Positions 57,775 to 64,000 of a DNA stretch of 64,000 nucleotides are shown piece after piece; position 1 is the first letter of the stretch; every line of letters begins with the position of its first letter. The DNA is from Chlamydoabsidia padenii. Taxonomy: Eukaryota > Mucoromycota > Mucoromycetes > Mucorales > Cunninghamellaceae. The stretch lies in the NCBI GenBank assembly GCA_025330725.1, contig JAIWND010000011.1, forward strand, positions 186,001-250,000. The letters are read 5' to 3'. The notes beneath the pieces are model-generated. The model saw only the letters and a program-made list of their open reading frames with translations, did no database searches and was not told the DNA's origin. A program made the position numbers and the translations under genes.

Positions 57775-58645
57775 TGGCTATAGATTTCTTGTCTTGTTTG
57801 ATAGCCAACAACAAAAAAAAAAAAAAATGGAATGGGAGGGTTCAATAAAGTAAAGTAAAAGGACTTTTTTATATAGATGAAGATAAATGTATAGTGTGTA
57901 GTTTTTTTAAATAAGTGTATATGTTATATATATATATATATATATATATAAAGTAGGTTTTATGAGGAGAAAGAATAAAACGGGAAAGGATGGAATATGT
58001 GAATGAAATGAGGAAGAAAGGTGGTAGAGAGTAAGGAAGGACAGGTCGTTTTTTTATTTTATTTCTTTCAGCTTGATTGAAACAATGTGGTGTGACTCGA
58101 CCTCAGAGGCGACGGGATTTGAATTTTTCTGTCATGTATAGAGAGAGAGAGAGAAAGAGAAAGGGGATCACTTTACAAAAGTGAGTTCAATTAATAACTA
58201 TCGTATCCATAGATGCCAATAATAAAGCTTCACATCACAAAAAAGACTCGCCCATCATGTTTTCATGACCTTGAGAGAGTGCATCCTTGCAGGGAAAATT
58301 CAAACACAACATTTCCAATTCCGCCATGGATCGCCATTTGAATTTTTTTCATTGAAATTAAAGAACCCAGCGACCGATCCCAGTTTCTTGCTTCCTTCTC
58401 TCATATTCAGGTAAATACAGAATACTACTTGGTCCATCTATCCATCCATCCATCCATCCAACTGCTTTTTATACACACAATCTATCAACAATCGATTCAA
58501 ATGGTGATATCTTGTCTTTTTAAAAAAAAAACAATCTACAAAATCATCAACGGACGATCTTTTTTTTTGACATTATGGATGGATGGATGGTCAGTCATGT
58601 AGAAACAGATCAACTTATTTTTTTATTATTATCACTTTGAACAGC
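57775..58645. promoter_or_regulatory. Divergent promoter, BRE1 / RPS5
   Basis: 871 bp with a (TA)n run at about 57925-57949, CGGGATTT at 58113-58120, a (CATC)n stretch at 58433-58460 and its complement (GGAT)n at 58576-58591. A CAG|GTAAAT at 58410-58416 and an ACAG just before the ATG suggest a possible 5' leader intron of RPS5, which I cannot prove. No gene seen. Confidence 0.5.
58433..58460 (+). repeat. (CATC)n tract in the RPS5 leader region
   Basis: CCATCTATCC followed by tandem CATC units. A similar CCATCTATCC-plus-CATCC tract is found on the coding strand of eL24 intron 1 (22987-22959). Confidence 0.7.
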
Positions 58646-59399
58646 ATGGTCTCTTTGAATTTGCCCGCTGACGTTTTAGCCAGCGCTGACGGTTCTCGCC
58701 GCCTCTTCAACAAGTGGTCTTACGAAGACGTTGAAGTCAAGGATATCTCTCTCCAAGACTACATCTCTGTCCGTCAACATGTGTACTTGCCCCACACCGC
58801 TGGTCGTTTTGCTGCCAAGCGTTTCCGCAAGGCTCAAGTAAGTCAACCCTCCCCCCCCCCAAAAAAAAAGACCTTTGACCTAATCCTTTTTTTTACCTAG
58901 TGCCCTATTGTTGAACGTTTGACCAACTCTTTGATGATGCACGGTCGCAACAATGGTAAAAAGTTGTTGGCTGCTCGTATCGTTCAACACGCCTTTGAAA
59001 TCGTCAACTTGTTGACCGATCAAAACCCTGTGCAAATCTTGGTGGATGCTATCATCAACACCGGTCCCCGTGAAGACTCTACCCGTATTGGTTCTCAAGG
59101 TACTGTCCGTCGTCAAGCCGTTGATGTGTCTCCTCTCCGTCGTGTCAACCAATCTATTGCCTTGATCACCACTGGTACTCGTGAAGCTGCTTTCCGTAAT
59201 GTCAAGACCATTGCTGAATGTTTGGCTGATGAATTGATCAACGCTGCCAAGGGTTCTTCCAACTCTTATGCCATCAAGAAGAAGGACGAACTTGAACGTG
59301 TTGCTAAATGTAAGTAGATAGAGGAATGGATATATAGTGTGGATATGAACTAACTCATTCCCCCCCCTTTTTTTTTTCTCTCTCTTAGCCAACCGATAA
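58646..59399 (+). CDS. RPS5: Small-subunit ribosomal protein uS7 (RPS5)
   Basis: A 40S subunit protein near the mRNA exit and decoding region, 203 aa, from exons 58646-58837, 58901-59309 and an 11-nt last exon 59389-59399 coding for SNR and the stop. It is highly conserved: [91 protein letters not shown] and [15 protein letters not shown]. Codon choice is strongly C/T-ending (for example ATC, GCC, CGT), as in highly expressed genes. A leader intron upstream is possible. The stop is followed by a short 3' region. Confidence 0.97.
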
Positions 59400-59878
59400 A
59401 TGTACTCGCCCCTTTTATTGGATTCGAAATGCTGTATCTACAAAATCAAGTCTCTTTATTACGTGGTTTGGTCATTTGCTGTAGTATATAGATATTTCTT
59501 CCTCTTTTTAATAAAGAACAACCCTTTGACTATATGCGTTGGTCTTTGTCTTTTTTGCATGAGCGGGCTTTGTTTTTAGAATCCCGCTTCTTGGAAGACC
59601 CTATTAGGTGCAGGTATGCGTTGAATAATGCAAAAGCTATTGTATCTGACGAGCTTGGCTTGAATTGTCGTCTTTGTCACCTCTATCTTTGATGATAGGC
59701 CAGAAGATCGTCCAGCTATTATATATAAAAGTGTGTGGCTACATATTACAAAGTATTATCCATGGGTAAAAAGTCAACTGGTTTCTTTTTTATTATTAAG
59801 AGTAGTTATCATACAAAGAAGTTAAAAAAAAAGAAAGTGTAATTACAAAGGAAACAAATCAGAAGGGTGGTAAAGAGT

Positions 59879-59911
<33 letters not shown>

Positions 59912-60016
59912 GAAAGGTACCAAGAGCTATAACTAGTATATGCTAACAAGAATAAAAAAAAAAAACATGTACAAAGATGGAGAGGGTGATATGGATTACT
60001 TTTTTGTTGTTGTTAT
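59400..60016. other. Convergent 3' region, RPS5 / SET gene
   Basis: 617 bp without a gene. It contains GCATGAGCGGG (about 59557) and AATCCCGC (about 59580), a 28-base A run at about 59884-59911 and further A tracts. Confidence 0.5.
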
Positions 60017-61825
60017 TTAAGGTATCGATTGAGTCATTTCAGTTGAGGAGGTTTCTTGTTGAGCCCGCCGTGATTGGAGATATTCTTGTAATGAGACCTT
60101 GACCTTGGTGGGTTTAGGATCTTCTTTTTCATGTTGTTGTTGTTGTTGTTGTTGTGTGGATGAAGATGCCCGAGTTGTTGGTGGTGGTTGTGGATCAGTG
60201 GGTTGTGTACGCATATGCCAATCTTCTTCATCCAAAGGAATCGTTGATGCCGAACTTGCATCGCTTAATTCCCCATCATCGACATCTAGATAGACCTTTG
60301 TATCCTCTGTGGATTTCTTCTTTTCGTCCGACCCACCATCTTCTTTCTTGACATGCCCATCAACATGTGGTGTTTCATGCTTGATGTGTTCATTAGTAGA
60401 GGGATCTAAAAAGTAACATAAAAAAGAGGTGAGTATAATCTATTTATAGTTTTTTATTTTATTTTATTCTTTACCTGTCTCTGTTGTTTTTTCGAGCCGA
60501 CCAGTATCTTCATTATTCATTGTTCGTTTCAAGAAATGACGCATCCATGCTTTTTTACAAGGAAGTTGACCTGATAATTTGGGTGTCACTGATCTTGATG
60601 TCGTCAAAGAAGGATTGATAGATTCCAGTTTCCGTTTCTTGACGTTACTATTACCGCCTTCAGAATCATCAGCAGATTCATTCCCCGATAAACTTGACAT
60701 GGAAGATAGAGAGGAAATATCAGGTTTGACAGATGGTGATACTTTGACTGTTGTTGTTGGTAAAGTGGGAAGGTCGTCACCAATATCAATATCACCATCA
60801 ATATCCAAATCATCATCCACATCCGAATGATGATCTTTTTTATTGCCTTGTTGTTCTGAACCACCATTTGTTGTTGTTGTAGAGCCACTGGGAGACATGG
60901 AGATCACATCAATATCACCATTTTCTTCAGTAGTAGAATGACCAGTAGTAGTACTTGGGGCGACAATGATCTGTCGAGAATGTTGCAAAGAAGACACATT
61001 GTTGTTGGTCTTGATAGGTAGCATGTTCAATCCTTTATGTTCCACCACCTTTTCTTGTCGAAGTCGTTCAATCAGGCAGACATCATGTTCATTACAAGCA
61101 CAATCACCAAATTCAATATCGAATCGGTCCAACATGGTTTCAATCGCATCCCGAGTAGCCAATTCTTCTTCTTGTTGATAATCATCATCATCTTGATCCA
61201 ATTTAATCACTTGACCATTTTCTTGTTGTAGTAGAGGATCAGGTTTGATATGAGCCACCGTTCGATTCTGTTGTTGTTCCAAAGCTTGTCGAGATTTTGA
61301 TGACAAAGTACAAGATCGATACCATTCTACATTCTTCCGCCAAGAGACATGTCCTTTTTGCCAATTCCAGCCCAAAGTGATTTCTTCCCCAGGTTCAATT
61401 GTTGTTCGTGTAAAGATCCCCAGTCGAATGATAGTATCACCAGTTTGACAGATATCATCATCCAGTGACGACTCGCCTTCTTTTTTGGTTCGTCCACTAG
61501 AATACACCATGGTACGTAATTCAGCATTAGGGTGACAAGACCGCCGAAAGTAACGAGTATCATTACCCAATCGTCGACCATCAATACAAAGATCCAAAGT
61601 GGGATAAAACAAGACATGAGCACAAGGAGTACCAAGGATAGCATAATCATTCACAGCATCAAACTTGTATTCGGATTTGAGTAACATTTCACCATGTGCC
61701 TCCAGTAAAAAAGTGTTTGCATAAAGTTGGGTATTGGCAAACGCACCTTTTCTTGATTTTTTGCATGTTGTTGTTGAGCAAATAGGTGAGGAGGGATATC
61801 TATTATTGTGATGACGATAATGAGG

Positions 61826-61860
<35 letters not shown>

Positions 61861-62959
61861 TAGTGAGTGATCGAATGGTGATATGAGTAGCTGAAGATTG
61901 TTGTAAGGAAAGTTGATCAATGACAGTGAATGGACCCCCCGATGGTTGTTGTGATGATGATGCTGGTCGCCATGGTTGTGATGTCCAATGAGATGATTGT
62001 TTCCAGCGTTGACCTGTATCCTTGATGACTTCATAGACAAACTTGCTTTTGATCTTGTTGGTAGTAGTAGGTTGGTATTTAATATCATGTTTCCTTGCAT
62101 TATGTCTTTTTACTGATAATGATGATGACCCGGTTGCTGTAGCTGCTGATTTTGACGATTTGGTGTGGTCTTGTACAGTATGATCCATGAGATGATTCCG
62201 TTGCAAAGATCGTTTAGGGACAGAGATCCGTTTTGATAACTTGGGTTTCTTGGGTGTGTTGCTGGTTTCAGTAGAAGAAGAAATGGTCGAAGGTGACTGA
62301 TCATCAAGATGGAGGGATGGTCTGTCTCGAGACCGTTTACTATTGCTGCCATGTGCCGTGGATGAGGACTTGTTGGATAATGACCGACTGTTGCCGTTGG
62401 TGCCATTAGGTGATGACTTGTTAGACTTGTCTTCTTTTCGTTTTGCTGTTGTTGTTGTCGTTGTTGTCGTTGGTGTGCTAGTCGTACTTGTTGCTAATGC
62501 TGATTTGGTATTTCCAGAATCACCCTTGATGGAGTTGTTGTTGTTGTTGTTGTGTTTTGACAAGGTACGTTGGTGATGATGACTAGCCCCATCAGTAGTA
62601 GCACTAGCAGTAGTCGTGATAGTAGTTGTAACCGCCAAACGCTGAGTACAGTCATCACAAAGATATCGATCAGGGATAGTGTTTTGGGTGATATTCATAC
62701 AGTAAGCGTGTTGCCAAGTCAGACACCGATCACATTGAATAGTAAATCCATCATCTTCTGTTGATTCGCAAATACATTGGATAAGGCCAGTATCGACAGG
62801 TGTAGGTTCAGAAGAGACACTGACTTGATCATCCACATCCGCTTCATTATTGGTGGCAGGTGAAGATGAGGTTGAAGAAGAGGAAGAAGTGTTGATGGGT
62901 AGAGGTGATAATTGTGTTTGTGTAGGGTGGAATGTAAGTGGATAGCCGAGTTTCGACAT
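60017..62959 (-). CDS. PHD-SET chromatin protein (SET3/SETD5/MLL5-like)
   Basis: A large nuclear protein of 957 aa in two exons, 62959-60475 and 60405-60017. The start is placed at 62959, right after an acceptor-like TATAG that suggests a leader intron. A PHD finger lies at about residues 57-105 (CICESTEDDGFTIQCDRCL, WQHAYCM, YLCDDC). After long Ser/Thr/Asn-rich linkers with poly-Gln and poly-Asn, a SET domain is at about 430-580 (KGAFANTQLYANTFLLEAHG, YFRRSCHPNAELRTM, GIFTRTTIEPGEEITLGWNW). It has RRSCHPNA rather than the active NHSCxPN, as in the Set3/MLL5 group, whose members are poor methyltransferases and act as histone-mark readers in deacetylase complexes. The tail carries KVSLQEYLQSRR, a motif of that group. 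Catalytic inactivity is inference. Confidence 0.88.
61827..61858 (-). repeat. CAA repeat coding for poly-Gln in the SET protein
   Basis: On the coding strand about ten CAA codons in a row, between the PHD and SET domains. Similar Gln and Asn runs occur elsewhere in this protein. Confidence 0.85.
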
Positions 62960-63152
62960 GCCTATAAGTTGAAAAAAAAAAAAAAAGTAAGTACAATAAT
63001 AACATGGACAAATGTTTGCTACGATGAATGAGAGCATTTACCTTTTTTTTTTTTTTCTGTATGAGGATCAAGTACCAAAAAAGCAAACAAGCAAGCAAAC
63101 AAACCAAAAAGAAGAGAAAAAGGAAAACGAGAAAAGAGAGTGAGTGTGGAAG

Positions 63153-63195
<43 letters not shown>

Positions 63196-63637
63196 GACTG
63201 CGTCATTGATTAGGGGATGAACTTTTTCTTTCTTTCCTTCTCAAAGACAATTTCACACCCCGCCTCCCGACCCGATTCAACACTCCCTATGAAAGGGAGA
63301 ATCTGATTGGTCAGTTTCAATCTTCGACTCATCGACCCTCATTCCATGTTATGTTACCCATGATGAATGAGTAAAAAGATGACCGATGACGAGATGAATG
63401 AACCAGGTAATAGAAATCATAGTAAGCAATGACAGAAAAGAGCTAAAATGATTGGTCTAGAGCTGCACGTGAGGGTGCACACAATTGTCAAAAAGAAGGA
63501 GCTGAGGATTAAATTTTTTTTTTTTTTGATTTTTTTTTTCTTTCCTTTTCTTCTTCTTCTTCCTTTTTATTACATTTTATCCCTACTTCCTTCAACTCCC
63601 CCGCCCTACCTCTCATCATCGAACTGTTACAATAAAA
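62960..63637. promoter_or_regulatory. Divergent promoter, SET gene / VIP1
   Basis: Contains a 40-base A run (63153-63192), T/C-rich leader sequence before the VIP1 ATG, and a CACACCCCGCC patch at about 63253, a weak variant of the promoter word. A 5' leader intron for the SET gene probably ends just before 62959. No gene seen. Confidence 0.5.
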
Positions 63638-63953
63638 ATGCCTGCTCCGTCTGCTGCTACTACACCAATACATGATATCATGCCTTCCACTTCCTGTGAA
63701 ACTCATGGAACAGCACCTAATGGAAGGAAATGTAAGTGACAACAAGAGTAAAAGGAGGTCGCATTATGATTGAATCCAACTTGTTTTAACTCTATTGACT
63801 TGTTTATTTTTTATGCTTCTATAGACGTTGTAGGTGTTTGTGCTATGGATCGAAAAGCACGGTCCAAACCTATGCGTCACATCCTTAATCGATTATTGGC
63901 CTATGGAGACTTTGATATTGTGATCTTTGGCGATAAGACCATTCTGGATGAAG
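63638..63953 (+). CDS. VIP1/PPIP5K inositol-pyrophosphate kinase, 5' part only
   Basis: The first two coding exons (63638-63731 and 63825-63953) of a large gene that runs off the window. After a short Ser/Thr/Pro head, the protein reads [20 protein letters not shown], then [20 protein letters not shown], the well-known start of the VIP1/Asp1/PPIP5K ATP-grasp kinase domain that makes inositol pyrophosphates for phosphate and growth signalling. The second exon ends with GTAGGA at 63954 and its partner acceptor lies outside the window. The C-terminal phosphatase-like domain cannot be judged. Confidence 0.9.
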
Positions 63954-64000
63954 GTAGGACCAAAAGTACCATATATAGATAGATTGACTTGTATGTGAAA

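Noticed and set aside
1..64000. CRISPR arrays, rRNA, insertion sequences, bacterial operons
   Set aside because: No spaced direct repeats, no rRNA-like conserved blocks and no transposase seen. The dense introns show this is eukaryotic nuclear DNA.

Overview
The window is nuclear DNA of a filamentous fungus, most probably an early-diverging Mucoromycota (Mucorales) species. The evidence is a rhizoferrin-type (IucA/IucC, NIS) siderophore synthetase, a protein with two copies of a Mucorales-typical domain (DUF8032-like), a short-intron and intron-rich gene style (about 109 coding introns in 28 genes, mostly 50-85 nt with GT/GC...TAG ends and TACTAAC-like branch sites), and AT-rich spacers full of A/T homopolymers. 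No tRNA, rRNA, CRISPR or intact transposon was found. All exon models are by eye, checked for reading-frame continuity and family motifs.

Layout, left to right: Ras2-like GTPase (+, 1.3-2.1 kb); PH plus leucine-rich-repeat protein (-, 2.7-6.5); SulP/SUL-type sulfate permease (-, 6.8-9.5); rhizoferrin synthetase (-, 10.3-12.5) with three iron-GATA sites upstream; a 6.7-kb gene-poor stretch; PTC7-like mitochondrial PP2C (+, 19.2-20.5); LYR-motif Cup1-like protein (-, 20.8-22.0); ribosomal protein eL24 (-, 22.2-23.0); double DUF8032-like protein (-, 23.3-24.8); mitochondrial PPR protein (-, 25.4-26.7); beta-trefoil lectin-like protein (+, 26.9-27.6); SDR reductase (+, 27.7-28.7); PH protein (-, 28.7-29.4); anthranilate synthase TRP2 (+, 30.0-31.8); SH3-WW-WW-RasGEF (+, 33.0-37.5); CorA Mg transporter (+, 38.0-39.8); PASK-like kinase (-, 40.0-40.9); PhoD-like phosphatase (-, 41.1-43.3); arrestin (+, 43.6-45.6); ERT1/AcuK-like PAS protein (+, 45.8-47.3); MRG-domain protein (+, 47.8-48.8); F-box protein (+, 49.1-49.7); mitoribosomal bL19m (-, 50.0-50.6); acetolactate synthase regulatory subunit ILV6 (+, 51.1-52.2); unknown coiled-coil protein (-, 52.2-53.9); BRE1 E3 ligase (-, 54.3-57.8); ribosomal uS7/RPS5 (+, 58.6-59.4); PHD-SET protein (-, 60.0-63.0); start of a VIP1/PPIP5K inositol-pyrophosphate kinase (+, 63.6 to the window end).

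This is ordinary housekeeping and signalling content, not a gene cluster. Two themes recur. Ras signalling appears twice (a Ras2-like GTPase and a Cdc25-type RasGEF). Nutrient acquisition covers iron, sulfate and magnesium, plus aromatic and branched-chain amino-acid synthesis.

The most unusual biology is in RNA processing and promoters. Three genes keep their frame only if 1-, 2- and 4-nt microexons are spliced in (eL24, Ras2, ERT1-like). Five introns use GC-AG ends with an identical GCAAGT donor. An 8-bp word, AAATCCCG, occurs 19 times exactly in non-coding DNA, mostly within about 80-190 bp of start codons, so it looks like a common promoter element of this genome.
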